A stretch of 64,000 nt of DNA, taken from Pseudomonas mosselii (lineage in GTDB: Bacteria; Pseudomonadota; Gammaproteobacteria; Pseudomonadales; Pseudomonadaceae). Each line of letters opens with the position of its first letter. Within the stretch, counting starts at the first letter, position 1. The notes under the pieces are model-generated. The model had not been told where the DNA came from. It saw only the letters and a program-made list of their open reading frames with translations, and did no database searches. The DNA lies in assembly GCF_005796105.1 (NCBI RefSeq), contig NZ_VAUO01000013.1, forward strand, positions 1 through 64,000. Direction: 5' to 3'. The position numbers and the translations under genes were made by a program. Below, piece by piece: positions 33,575-41,882 of this stretch.

Positions 33575-35590
33575 ATGTCCGAGTTCCAACTCGTCACCCG
33601 ATTCCAGCCGGCCGGCGACCAACCCGAGGCCATCCGCCAGATGGTCGAGGGTATCGAAGCCGGCCTTTCGCATCAGACGCTGCTCGGGGTGACCGGGTCG
33701 GGCAAGACCTTCAGCATCGCCAACGTGATCCAGCAGGTGCAGCGCCCGACCATGGTGCTGGCGCCCAACAAGACCCTCGCGGCCCAGCTGTATGGCGAAT
33801 TCAAGGCGTTCTTCCCGAATAACGCCGTCGAGTATTTCGTCTCCTACTACGACTATTATCAGCCCGAGGCCTACGTGCCTTCATCGGATACCTTCATCGA
33901 GAAGGACGCTTCGATCAACGACCACATCGAGCAGATGCGCCTGTCGGCGACCAAGGCGCTGCTCGAACGGCGCGACGCGATCATCGTCACCACCGTCTCG
34001 TGCATTTATGGCCTGGGCAGCCCGGAAACCTATTTGAAGATGGTCCTGCACATCGATCGCGGCGACAAGCTCGACCAACGTGCGCTGCTGCGGCGCCTGG
34101 CCGACCTGCAGTACACCCGCAACGAGATGGACTTCGCCCGTGCGACGTTTCGCGTGCGCGGCGATGTGATCGATATCTTCCCTGCCGAATCGGACCTCGA
34201 AGCCATCCGTGTCGAGCTGTTCGACGACGAGGTGGAAAACATCGCCGCCTTCGACCCCCTGACCGGTGAGGTGATCCGCAAGCTGCCGCGTTTCACCTTC
34301 TACCCCAAGTCCCACTACGTCACGCCGCGCGAAACCTTGCTCGACGCAGTGGAGGGTATCAAGGAGGAACTCAAGGAGCGCCTGGCGTTCTTGCACAAGG
34401 CCAACAAGCTGGTCGAGGCCCAGCGCCTGGAGCAGCGTACTCGTTTCGACCTGGAGATGATCCTCGAACTGGGTTACTGCAACGGCATCGAAAACTACTC
34501 GCGCTATCTCTCTGGGCGTCCGGCTGGCGCGCCACCGCCAACGCTCTACGACTACTTGCCGGCGGATGCGCTGCTGGTGATCGACGAATCCCACGTCAGC
34601 GTTCCCCAGGTGGGGGCCATGTACAAGGGGGACCGCTCGCGTAAGGAAACGCTGGTGGAATACGGCTTCCGCCTGCCTTCGGCGCTGGACAACCGCCCTA
34701 TGCGCTTCGACGAGTGGGAGGCGGTAAGCCCGCAAACGATCTTCGTCTCGGCCACCCCCGGTCCCTACGAAGCCGAACATGCCGGGCGCGTGGTCGAGCA
34801 GGTGGTGCGCCCCACCGGGCTGGTCGACCCGCAGGTCGAGGTGCGCCCGGCACTGACCCAGGTGGACGATCTGCTCTCGGAGATTGGCAAGCGCGTCGCC
34901 TTGGGCGAGCGCGTCCTGGCGACCACCTTGACCAAGCGCATGGCCGAGGACCTCACCGACTACCTCGCCGACCATGACGTGCGCGTGCGCTACCTGCACT
35001 CGGACATCGACACCGTGGAGCGGGTCGAGATCATTCGCGACCTACGTCTAGGCACCTTCGATGTGCTGGTGGGCATCAACCTGCTGCGCGAAGGCTTGGA
35101 CATGCCCGAAGTGTCCTTGGTGGCTATCCTCGATGCCGACAAGGAAGGTTTCCTGCGTTCGGAGCGCTCGCTGATTCAGACCATCGGGCGTGCTGCGCGT
35201 AACCTCAACGGCAAGGCGATTCTGTACGCCGACAACATCACCGGCTCCATGCAGCGCGCGATTGACGAGACCGAACGCCGTCGGGCAAAACAGGTGGCCT
35301 TCAACGAAGCCAATGGCATTGTGCCTAGGGGCGTGGTCAAGGACGTCGCCGACATCCTCGAAGGCGCGACCGTGCCCGGTGCTCGCAGCAAGAAGCGCAA
35401 GGGACAAGCGAAGGCAGCGGAAGAGGCCGGGCGCCTGGAGGCCGAACTGCAGACGCCGGGGGAGATCACCAAGCGCATCAAGCAGCTTGAAGAGAAAATG
35501 TTCCAGTTCGCCCGCGACCTGGAGTTCGAGGCCGCTGCGCAGTTGCGCGACGAAATCGGCAAGCTGCGTGAGCGGCTGATCGCCAGCTGA
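33575..35590 (+). CDS. uvrB: Excinuclease ABC subunit B
   Basis: 671 residues, as in E. coli. Walker A GVTGSGKTFSIA (39-50), the damage-probing beta-hairpin YYDYYQPEAYVP near 93-104, helicase motifs (IDESHVS; TIGRAARN near 540), and the C-terminal UVR motif (about 630-665) that contacts UvrC. Central enzyme of nucleotide excision repair. The start at MSEFQLVTRF is conserved; the longer frame from 33509 crosses the promoter. Confidence 0.98.
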   Translation: MSEFQLVTRFQPAGDQPEAIRQMVEGIEAGLSHQTLLGVTGSGKTFSIANVIQQVQRPTMVLAPNKTLAAQLYGEFKAFFPNNAVEYFVSYYDYYQPEAYVPSSDTFIEKDASINDHIEQMRLSATKALLERRDAIIVTTVSCIYGLGSPETYLKMVLHIDRGDKLDQRALLRRLADLQYTRNEMDFARATFRVRGDVIDIFPAESDLEAIRVELFDDEVENIAAFDPLTGEVIRKLPRFTFYPKSHYVTPRETLLDAVEGIKEELKERLAFLHKANKLVEAQRLEQRTRFDLEMILELGYCNGIENYSRYLSGRPAGAPPPTLYDYLPADALLVIDESHVSVPQVGAMYKGDRSRKETLVEYGFRLPSALDNRPMRFDEWEAVSPQTIFVSATPGPYEAEHAGRVVEQVVRPTGLVDPQVEVRPALTQVDDLLSEIGKRVALGERVLATTLTKRMAEDLTDYLADHDVRVRYLHSDIDTVERVEIIRDLRLGTFDVLVGINLLREGLDMPEVSLVAILDADKEGFLRSERSLIQTIGRAARNLNGKAILYADNITGSMQRAIDETERRRAKQVAFNEANGIVPRGVVKDVADILEGATVPGARSKKRKGQAKAAEEAGRLEAELQTPGEITKRIKQLEEKMFQFARDLEFEAAAQLRDEIGKLRERLIAS

Positions 35591-35648
35591 AAGGCCAGCA
35601 TCGGTGCGTGCTCCTTCGCGGTGGTCCGGCATTGCGGCAAGCTCGCCC

Positions 35649-35857
35649 CTATAGAACTACATATAACTTGTTGATTTAGCAGAGACCTGTGGGAGCGGGC
35701 TTACCGGAGTGCCAGACCACCGCGAATCAGACAACTCGGTGGATGGCACCGGCTTCGCCGGTGTTCGCGGCTAAAGCCGCTCCCACAGGGTACGCGGCAC
35801 GCTTACGAAATCAGTTCTTTGCGCGACAGCGCAGCACCAAGAGGGTTGGGTGATCTT
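35649..35857 (+). repeat. Extended REPIN, copy B
   Basis: Same left flank (ctatagaactacatataact), inverted REP pair (35689-35791) and right flank (gcgcgacagcgcag ... gggttgggtgatctt) as 6373-6565. About 16 bases longer inside the core, where the first REP arm reads ttaccggagtgccagacc. It fills most of the 344-base gap between uvrB and emrB. Confidence 0.8.
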
Positions 35858-35876
35858 CCACAGGATTGGCGCTGTG

Positions 35877-35905
35877 CCTGTGGGAGCGGGCTTGCCCGCG
35901 AAGAA
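35877..35905 (+). repeat. Single REP palindrome
   Basis: gtgggagcgggcttgcccgc, 20 bases after copy B. Lies at the 3' end of emrB and may stabilise its mRNA. Confidence 0.75.
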
Positions 35906-35934
35906 GCACGCGCTATTTCCCCCGCCGAGCACGC

Positions 35935-37485
35935 TCAGTGCGCCTCTCCAGCCTTGAGCCCTTGAGGTAGCTTGCGGGTCAGCAACACCGCCAACATGCT
36001 CACCGCCAGCCCGATCCCGACGAAGTGGAAGGCATCGTTGTAGGCCATGATCATCGCCTGCTGATGGGTGATTTCGCTCAGCTTGCCCAACGCCGCAGTC
36101 TCATTGCCCAGTCGCTCGGTCAGTTGCGCCAGGCGTTCGGCCACCTGTGGGTTACTCGGTACCACCGACTCACGCAGGTAGTCGAAGTACACCTTGGCCC
36201 GGGCATCGAGCAGCGTGGCCAACAGGGCGATGCCAATCGCTCCACCCAGGTTGCGCAGAATGTTGAACAGGCTCGACGCTGACCCTGCATCCTGTGGCTG
36301 GATGTAGGCGGTGGCGATCAGCGAGATGGTGACCATGATCATTGGCTGGCCAATGGCGCGGATGATCTGGATCTGGTTGAACTGCGGCCCGGCGAAGTCC
36401 GGGTTGAGCACCCCCGAGCTGAAGCTGGCCAGGCCGAACAGGCAAAAGCCCAGGGCGCAGAGGAGCTTCGGCGAAATCACCTTCATCAGTTGTGGCACCA
36501 GCGGAATCAGGAACAACTGCGGAATGCCCATCCACATGATCACTTCGCCGATCTGCAGGGCGTTGTAGCCTTGGATCTGCGCCAGATACAGCGGCAACAG
36601 GTAGATCGACCCGTACAAGCCCACGCCCATGCCCAGGCTGGCGATACTCGAGAGGCCGAAATTGCGGTTGCCGAGTATACGTAGGTTGATTAGTGGGTTG
36701 GCGCGCGATAGTTGCAGGATCACGAACAGGATCAGGCTGAGCAGCGCCACGCTGCCCAGGCTGACGATCAGGCTCGACTCCAGCCAGTCCTTGCGGTGGC
36801 CTTCCTCGAGAAAGACTTGCAGGCAGCCAAGCCCCAGGCCCAGGCTGACGATACCGGCGTAATCGGTACTCTTGAGCAGTTCCCAGTGTGCTTGTTTCTT
36901 TTCAAGCCCGTACAGCAGCCCGCCGATCATCACCAGTCCCGGGGGAATGTTGATGTAGAAAATGTACTCCCAGCCCCAGTTCTCGGTCAGCCAGCCGCCC
37001 AAGGTCGGGCCAATGGACGGGGCGAAGGTGGCAGTCATGGCGAACATGGCCATGCCCTTGGCGCGGTGGTGCTCGGGCAGCTTGGTCAGCGTCAGGGTGA
37101 AGGCCAGAGGGATCAGCGCGCCGCCGGTGAAGCCTTGCAGTGCACGGAACACGATCATGCTCTCGAGGTTCCAGGCCATCGAGCACAGCAGTGAGGAGGC
37201 CAGGAAGCCCAGCGACACCCATACCGCCAGGCGCCGTGCCGAGAGCAACTGCACCAGCCACGCCGTCAGCGGAATCATGATGATTTCCGCCACCAGGTAG
37301 GACGTGGAAATCCATGAGCCTTCCTCCAGGGTGGCGGAAAGCGCGCCTTGTATATCCTTGAGCGACGAGTTGGTGATCTGGATGTCCAATACCGCCATGA
37401 ACGCGCCAAGCATCACGCTCATGACCGCAATCCAGTCACGCCGGGTGGGCTCTGCGGTCGGGCGCAGCAGTTGATCACCGGCCAT
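35935..37485 (-). CDS. emrB: DHA2-family multidrug efflux MFS transporter
   Basis: 516 residues, about 14 membrane helices. The DHA2 motif LDIQITNSSL is in helix 1, and the antiporter motif appears as RALQGFTGGALIPLAF near 107-122. Proton-driven export across the inner membrane. Start at 37485 overlaps the HlyD gene by 11 bases, so the two are coupled. Substrate unknown. Confidence 0.92.
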   Translation of the reverse strand: MAGDQLLRPTAEPTRRDWIAVMSVMLGAFMAVLDIQITNSSLKDIQGALSATLEEGSWISTSYLVAEIIMIPLTAWLVQLLSARRLAVWVSLGFLASSLLCSMAWNLESMIVFRALQGFTGGALIPLAFTLTLTKLPEHHRAKGMAMFAMTATFAPSIGPTLGGWLTENWGWEYIFYINIPPGLVMIGGLLYGLEKKQAHWELLKSTDYAGIVSLGLGLGCLQVFLEEGHRKDWLESSLIVSLGSVALLSLILFVILQLSRANPLINLRILGNRNFGLSSIASLGMGVGLYGSIYLLPLYLAQIQGYNALQIGEVIMWMGIPQLFLIPLVPQLMKVISPKLLCALGFCLFGLASFSSGVLNPDFAGPQFNQIQIIRAIGQPMIMVTISLIATAYIQPQDAGSASSLFNILRNLGGAIGIALLATLLDARAKVYFDYLRESVVPSNPQVAERLAQLTERLGNETAALGKLSEITHQQAMIMAYNDAFHFVGIGLAVSMLAVLLTRKLPQGLKAGEAH

Positions 37486-38530
37486 CGTGGCCGGCGTCCT
37501 GATCGCGCAGATCGACCGTGGCGGTGACTGACATCCCTGGGCGGATACGGCCATGCAGTGGGTTGTCGGTGGCGAAGGTCAGTTTGACCGGAATGCGTTG
37601 TACGACCTTGGTGAAGTTGCCGGTAGCGTTGTCTGGTGGCAACAGGCTGAACTGCGCGCCGGAGGCGGCGAACAGGCTGTCGATACGCGCATCGATAGGC
37701 GTGTCGGGGAAGCTGTCGAAGGTCAGTTGTGCGCGCTGGCCGGGGTGCATCTTGCCAATTTGGGTTTCCTTGAAGTTGGCCTGCACCCAAATAGCTTCAT
37801 CCGGCACGATCGACAGCAGGTAAGCCCCGGCCTGCACCACCTGGCCGTTGCGTGCGCTGCGTTGGCCGATGGTGCCGCTGATCGGCGCGTAGATGGCGCA
37901 GCGGGTCAGGTTGAGCTCGGCTTGTGCGAGGTCGGCGCGGGCGTTGGCGATTTGTGCGTCGAGGCGCTTGAGTTCGGCGCTCAGCGCATCGACCTGTTGG
38001 CGCTGGCCCTTGAGATCGGCCTGGGCCTTGTCCACCTGGGAGCGGGCCACATGACTTTCTGCCGACAGGGTCGTGACCCGCTCTTCGGAGACGAAGCCCG
38101 GCTTGCGCAGGGCCTGGGCTCGATCAAGGTCAAGTTGCGAGCGGTTCAGCGTGGCCTGGCTGGCAGCCACTTGGGCCTGGCCCGCAGCGATCAGGCTGCC
38201 TTGTTGCACCAACCGACTCTGCGCCTGCACAAGCTCTGCCTCGCGGGTCGCGAGTGCTGCGCGGGCGCGTTGCACCGCCAGTTCGAAGTCGGCCACTTCC
38301 AGCCGAGCCAGCAGGTCGCCTTTGTTCACGTGCTGGTTGTCTTCCACGTGCACCTGGTCGATGCGTGCGCCCAACTGGCTCGAAATACGCGTGATCTCGC
38401 CCTGAACGTAGGCATTGTCGGTGCTTTCGTAAAAGCGCCCCTTGAAATACCAGTGGGCGAGGAAGGCGAGGGCGATCAGGCCTACCAGGGTGATGAAAAC
38501 CAGCAAACGGCGTTTGAGTTGGGCAGGCAT
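37475..38530 (-). CDS. emrA: HlyD/EmrA membrane-fusion protein
   Basis: 351 residues from MPAQLKRRLLV. One N-terminal membrane anchor (LLVFITLVGLIALAFLAHW, 9-27), the biotinyl-lipoyl half-motif DNAYVQGEITRISSQ near 38, a long coiled-coil hairpin (about 85-190), and a second lipoyl/barrel region with CAIYAPISGTIGQ near 215. It bridges EmrB to an outer-membrane channel; no channel gene is adjacent. Confidence 0.92.
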   Translation of the reverse strand: MPAQLKRRLLVFITLVGLIALAFLAHWYFKGRFYESTDNAYVQGEITRISSQLGARIDQVHVEDNQHVNKGDLLARLEVADFELAVQRARAALATREAELVQAQSRLVQQGSLIAAGQAQVAASQATLNRSQLDLDRAQALRKPGFVSEERVTTLSAESHVARSQVDKAQADLKGQRQQVDALSAELKRLDAQIANARADLAQAELNLTRCAIYAPISGTIGQRSARNGQVVQAGAYLLSIVPDEAIWVQANFKETQIGKMHPGQRAQLTFDSFPDTPIDARIDSLFAASGAQFSLLPPDNATGNFTKVVQRIPVKLTFATDNPLHGRIRPGMSVTATVDLRDQDAGHDGR

Positions 38531-38672
38531 GGGTACTGTCGTTCCAGAAATGTAAACAAATTTAACAGTGACCGACGGCCGCGTCACAAGTGGCAATAGC
38601 GCCATTGCTGGAGCCCGGTGCCCGCTCCCTGCTAACATCCCGCCTTTGTTTCAATCTTCGTTCGAGACTCCC

Positions 38673-40154
38673 ATGACCACCGTTCGCACGCGCATCGCGC
38701 CTTCGCCCACTGGCGACCCCCACGTCGGCACTGCCTACATCGCCCTGTTCAACTACTGCTTTGCCAAGCAGCACGGCGGTGAGTTCATCCTGCGTATCGA
38801 AGACACCGACCAACTGCGCTCGACCCGCGAGTCGGAACAGCAGATCTTCGACGCCTTGCGCTGGCTCGGCATCGAGTGGAACGAAGGCCCGGATGTCGGT
38901 GGCCCCCATGGCCCATATCGGCAGAGCGAGCGTGGCGAGATCTACGCCAAGTACGCCAAGCAACTGGTCGATGCCGGCCATGCGTTCTATTGCTTCTGCA
39001 CCGCTGAAGAGCTGGAGCAGATGCGCGCCGAGCAGATGGCGCGTGGCGAAACCCCGCGCTACGATGGCCGCGCACTGCTGCTGAGCGACGAGGAAGTCCA
39101 GCGCCGCCTGGCGGCCGGCGAGCCGCACGTGATCCGCATGAAGGTGCCCAGCGAAGGGATCTGTGTGGTGCCGGACATGCTGCGTGGCGATGTCGAGATC
39201 CCATGGGACCGCATGGACATGCAGGTACTGATGAAGAACGACGGCCTGCCGACGTACTTCCTGGCCAACGTGGTCGACGACCATCTGATGGGCATCACCC
39301 ATGTGCTGCGTGGCGAAGAATGGCTGCCCTCGGCGCCCAAGCTGATCAAGCTGTACGAGTACTTTGGCTGGGAGCAGCCCAAGCTCTGCTACATGCCGCT
39401 GCTGCGCAACCCCGACAAGAGCAAGCTCTCCAAGCGCAAGAACCCGACGTCGGTGACCTTCTACGAGCGCATGGGCTTCATGCCTGAGGCGATGCTCAAC
39501 TATCTGGGCCGCATGGGCTGGTCGATGCCGGACGAGCGCGAGAAGTTTTCCCTGGCCGAGATGGTCGAGCACTTCGACCTGTCGCGTATCTCGCTGGGCG
39601 GGCCGATCTTCGACATCGAGAAGCTGAGCTGGCTCAACGGCCAATGGCTGCGGGAACTGCCGGTGCATGAGTTCGCGGCACGGGTGCAGAAGTGGGCATT
39701 CAACAGCGATTACATGATGCAGATCGCGCCGCACGTGCAAGGCCGTGTCGAAACCTTCAGCCAGATCGCCCCGCTGGGTGGTTTCTTCTTCGAAGGCGCC
39801 TTGAAGCTGGACGCCAAACTGTTCGAAAGCAAGAAACTCTCGGCTGACCAGGTACGCCAGGTCATGCAGTTGATCCTGTGGAAGCTCGAAAGCCTGCGCC
39901 AGTGGGAAAAAGACCGTATTACCGGCTGCATCCAGGCGGTGGTCGAGTCGCTGCAACTCAAGCTGCGCGATGCCATGCCACTGATGTTCGCTGCGATCAC
40001 TGGCCAGGCCAGTTCGGTCTCGGTGCTCGACGCCATGGAAATCCTCGGCCCCGACCTGACCCGTTACCGTCTGCGCCAAGCCATCGATTTGCTCGGTGGC
40101 GTGTCGAAGAAAGAAAACAAAGAGTGGGAAAAGCTGCTGGCGAACATCGCCTGA
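38673..40154 (+). CDS. gltX: Glutamyl-tRNA synthetase
   Basis: 493 residues. Class I signature HVGT (in APSPTGDPHVGTAYIA, 9-24) and KLSKR (KMSKS equivalent) near 250; non-discriminating or discriminating type cannot be told by eye. It charges tRNA-Glu, five copies of which lie just downstream. Confidence 0.97.
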   Translation: MTTVRTRIAPSPTGDPHVGTAYIALFNYCFAKQHGGEFILRIEDTDQLRSTRESEQQIFDALRWLGIEWNEGPDVGGPHGPYRQSERGEIYAKYAKQLVDAGHAFYCFCTAEELEQMRAEQMARGETPRYDGRALLLSDEEVQRRLAAGEPHVIRMKVPSEGICVVPDMLRGDVEIPWDRMDMQVLMKNDGLPTYFLANVVDDHLMGITHVLRGEEWLPSAPKLIKLYEYFGWEQPKLCYMPLLRNPDKSKLSKRKNPTSVTFYERMGFMPEAMLNYLGRMGWSMPDEREKFSLAEMVEHFDLSRISLGGPIFDIEKLSWLNGQWLRELPVHEFAARVQKWAFNSDYMMQIAPHVQGRVETFSQIAPLGGFFFEGALKLDAKLFESKKLSADQVRQVMQLILWKLESLRQWEKDRITGCIQAVVESLQLKLRDAMPLMFAAITGQASSVSVLDAMEILGPDLTRYRLRQAIDLLGGVSKKENKEWEKLLANIA

Positions 40155-40184
40155 CGGCAGCTGTTTCCGGCCTTGGCAGCAGGC

Positions 40185-40232
40185 TTGCCCCGTGATCGCA
40201 GTGGCTAATCCACCATCGCAATCGTAGGGCAA
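40185..40232. repeat. Imperfect inverted repeat after gltX
   Basis: ttgcccc...gtgg / ccac...agggcaa arms around ctaat; REP-like hairpin 30 bases after the gltX stop. Confidence 0.5.
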
Positions 40233-40297
40233 GTCCGTTGCCAGGGCACTGCAACGCGTTGAGCGGGCAGGGCAGGGCGGTAAGTGATTGTTATCTG

Positions 40298-40366
40298 TGA
40301 AAAAAATTTTGAAAAATTTCAAAAATAAGTTTGACAGCCTAGCAATCGGAACTTAATATGCGCCCC
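40298..40366 (+). promoter_or_regulatory. Stable-RNA promoter of the tRNA array
   Basis: TTGACA (40331-40336), 17-base spacer, TAATAT (40354-40359), a GC-rich discriminator (gcgcccc) and an A/T-only-like UP element (40298-40330). Matches growth-rate-controlled, ppGpp-sensitive promoters. Confidence 0.85.
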
Positions 40367-40434
40367 GTCCACAGCGATGAACGAAAACGAAGCGTCAGGC
40401 ACCCAGCCAGCGATTCGGTTCAGAGCGACATTGT

Positions 40435-40510
40435 GGGGCTATAGCTCAGCTGGGAGAGCGCCTGCATGGCATGCAGGAGGTCAGCGGTTCGATCCCGCTT
40501 AGCTCCACCA
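40435..40510 (+). tRNA. tRNA-Ala (GGC), copy 1
   Basis: 76 bases with encoded CCA; anticodon loop ATGGCAT. First gene of the array, about 70 bases after the promoter. Confidence 0.97.
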
Positions 40511-40583
40511 AATTCCGTTTGTCAGCCAAGGCTGGCAAGCAAGATCGGGCTAAAGCAGCCAGGTCTTGAAGGTAAGAAGGTTC

Positions 40584-40659
40584 GTCCCCTTCGTCTAGTG
40601 GCCTAGGACACCGCCCTTTCACGGCGGTAACAGGGGTTCGAGTCCCCTAGGGGACGCCA
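40584..40659 (+). tRNA. tRNA-Glu (TTC), copy 1
   Basis: 76 bases with encoded CCA; anticodon loop CTTTCAC; acceptor GTCCCCT/AGGGGAC. Confidence 0.97.
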
Positions 40660-40708
40660 GTTTTGCACAAGCGATGTTCGCATCGCTGGGCCGAGAGGCT
40701 AGAAATCC

Positions 40709-40784
40709 GGGGCTATAGCTCAGCTGGGAGAGCGCCTGCATGGCATGCAGGAGGTCAGCGGTTCGATCCCGCTTAGCTCCACCA
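40709..40784 (+). tRNA. tRNA-Ala (GGC), copy 2
   Basis: Identical to copy 1; the spacer to the next Glu gene is also the same as in pair 1, so pairs 1 and 2 form a 274-base tandem. Confidence 0.97.
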
Positions 40785-40857
40785 AATTCCGTTTGTCAGC
40801 CAAGGCTGGCAAGCAAGATCGGGCTAAAGCAGCCAGGTCTTGAAGGTAAGAAGGTTC

Positions 40858-40933
40858 GTCCCCTTCGTCTAGTGGCCTAGGACACCGCCCTTTCACGGCG
40901 GTAACAGGGGTTCGAGTCCCCTAGGGGACGCCA
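40858..40933 (+). tRNA. tRNA-Glu (TTC), copy 2
   Basis: Identical to copy 1; followed by the first terminator-like spacer. Confidence 0.97.
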
Positions 40934-40958
40934 CTTTTACCCGCGTTTTGCGGGCGTT

Positions 40959-40995
40959 AAAAGGCTCATCACCAGATGGATGGGTCTTTTGTTTT
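40959..40995 (+). terminator. Terminator-like hairpin inside the tRNA array, unit 1
   Basis: aaaaggctcatc / gatgggtctttt with one wobble pair and a mismatch, then gtttt. Weaker than the final terminator. Confidence 0.55.
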
Positions 40996-41000
40996 ATCTT

Positions 41001-41076
41001 GGGGCTATAGCTCAGCTGGGAGAGCGCCTGCATGGCATGCAGGAGGTCAGCGGTTCGATCCCGCTTAGCTCCACCA
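41001..41076 (+). tRNA. tRNA-Ala (GGC), copy 3
   Basis: Identical to copy 1; within the 260-base tandem units. Confidence 0.97.
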
Positions 41077-41117
41077 ATTTGCCGCGATTCGCGTAAGCGG
41101 GTCGGCACGAAGGTTAC

Positions 41118-41193
41118 GTCCCCTTCGTCTAGTGGCCTAGGACACCGCCCTTTCACGGCGGTAACAGGGGTTCGAGTCCCCTAGGGGACGCCA
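41118..41193 (+). tRNA. tRNA-Glu (TTC), copy 3
   Basis: Identical to copy 1; Ala-Glu spacer here is 41 bases instead of 73. Confidence 0.97.
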
Positions 41194-41218
41194 CTTTTAC
41201 CCGCGTTTTGCGGGCGTT

Positions 41219-41255
41219 AAAAGGCTCATCACCAGATGGATGGGTCTTTTGTTTT
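41219..41255 (+). terminator. Terminator-like hairpin, unit 2
   Basis: Exact copy of 40959-40995. Confidence 0.55.
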
Positions 41256-41260
41256 ATCTT

Positions 41261-41336
41261 GGGGCTATAGCTCAGCTGGGAGAGCGCCTGCATGGCATGC
41301 AGGAGGTCAGCGGTTCGATCCCGCTTAGCTCCACCA
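41261..41336 (+). tRNA. tRNA-Ala (GGC), copy 4
   Basis: Identical to copy 1, exactly 260 bases after copy 3. Confidence 0.97.
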
Positions 41337-41377
41337 ATTTGCCGCGATTCGCGTAAGCGGGTCGGCACGAAGGTTAC

Positions 41378-41453
41378 GTCCCCTTCGTCTAGTGGCCTAG
41401 GACACCGCCCTTTCACGGCGGTAACAGGGGTTCGAGTCCCCTAGGGGACGCCA
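41378..41453 (+). tRNA. tRNA-Glu (TTC), copy 4
   Basis: Identical to copy 1, exactly 260 bases after copy 3. Confidence 0.97.
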
Positions 41454-41478
41454 CTTTTACCCGCGTTTTGCGGGCGTT

Positions 41479-41515
41479 AAAAGGCTCATCACCAGATGGA
41501 TGGGTCTTTTGTTTT
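41479..41515 (+). terminator. Terminator-like hairpin, unit 3
   Basis: Exact copy of 40959-40995. Confidence 0.55.
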
Positions 41516-41520
41516 ATCTT

Positions 41521-41596
41521 GGGGCTATAGCTCAGCTGGGAGAGCGCCTGCATGGCATGCAGGAGGTCAGCGGTTCGATCCCGCTTAGCTCCACCA
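41521..41596 (+). tRNA. tRNA-Ala (GGC), copy 5
   Basis: Identical to copy 1, exactly 260 bases after copy 4. Confidence 0.97.
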
Positions 41597-41637
41597 ATTT
41601 GCCGCGATTCGCGTAAGCGGGTCGGCACGAAGGTTAC

Positions 41638-41713
41638 GTCCCCTTCGTCTAGTGGCCTAGGACACCGCCCTTTCACGGCGGTAACAGGGGTTCGAGTCCC
41701 CTAGGGGACGCCA
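41638..41713 (+). tRNA. tRNA-Glu (TTC), copy 5
   Basis: Identical to copy 1; last gene of the array, followed by a better terminator than those inside the array. Confidence 0.97.
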
Positions 41714-41742
41714 ATTTTTTACCCGCGTTTTGCGGGGCTTAT

Positions 41743-41780
41743 AAGGCTCATTCGATTATTGAATGGGCCTTTTGTTTTTA
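41743..41780 (+). terminator. Terminator at the end of the tRNA array
   Basis: Stem aaggctcattc / gaatgggcctt (one wobble) followed by ttttgttttta. Confidence 0.9.
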
Positions 41781-41841
41781 TCCCTCCTGATGAATCCTGC
41801 AATCGATCGAGCATCGCGGATTTCGCTTGCCAGAAAATATT

Positions 41842-41872
41842 ATGAATATAATATGTTGATCATAATATTCAT
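41842..41872. promoter_or_regulatory. AT-rich dyad before a TetR gene, probable operator
   Basis: atgaatataatatg and cataatattcat are near-complementary arms around ttgat, ending ten bases before the TetR start codon. The base composition contrasts sharply with its surroundings. Confidence 0.6.
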
Positions 41873-41882
41873 GAGGTGAGCC

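Larger units (their letters stand above)
40931..41710 (+). repeat. Three exact 260-bp tandem units
   Basis: Units begin at 40931, 41191 and 41451. Each holds the end of a Glu tRNA, a hairpin spacer, an Ala tRNA, a 41-base spacer and the next Glu tRNA. I see no base difference between the units, including the spacers. Confidence 0.93.

Noticed and set aside
40893..41676. Three identical minus-strand frames of 87 codons
   Set aside because: They lie across the tRNA genes and spacers in antisense and repeat only because the tRNA units repeat. This is a known source of false gene calls.
40435..41713. tRNA array considered as an integration site for a genomic island
   Set aside because: All tRNA copies are complete, no integrase is adjacent and the flanking genes are core genes.
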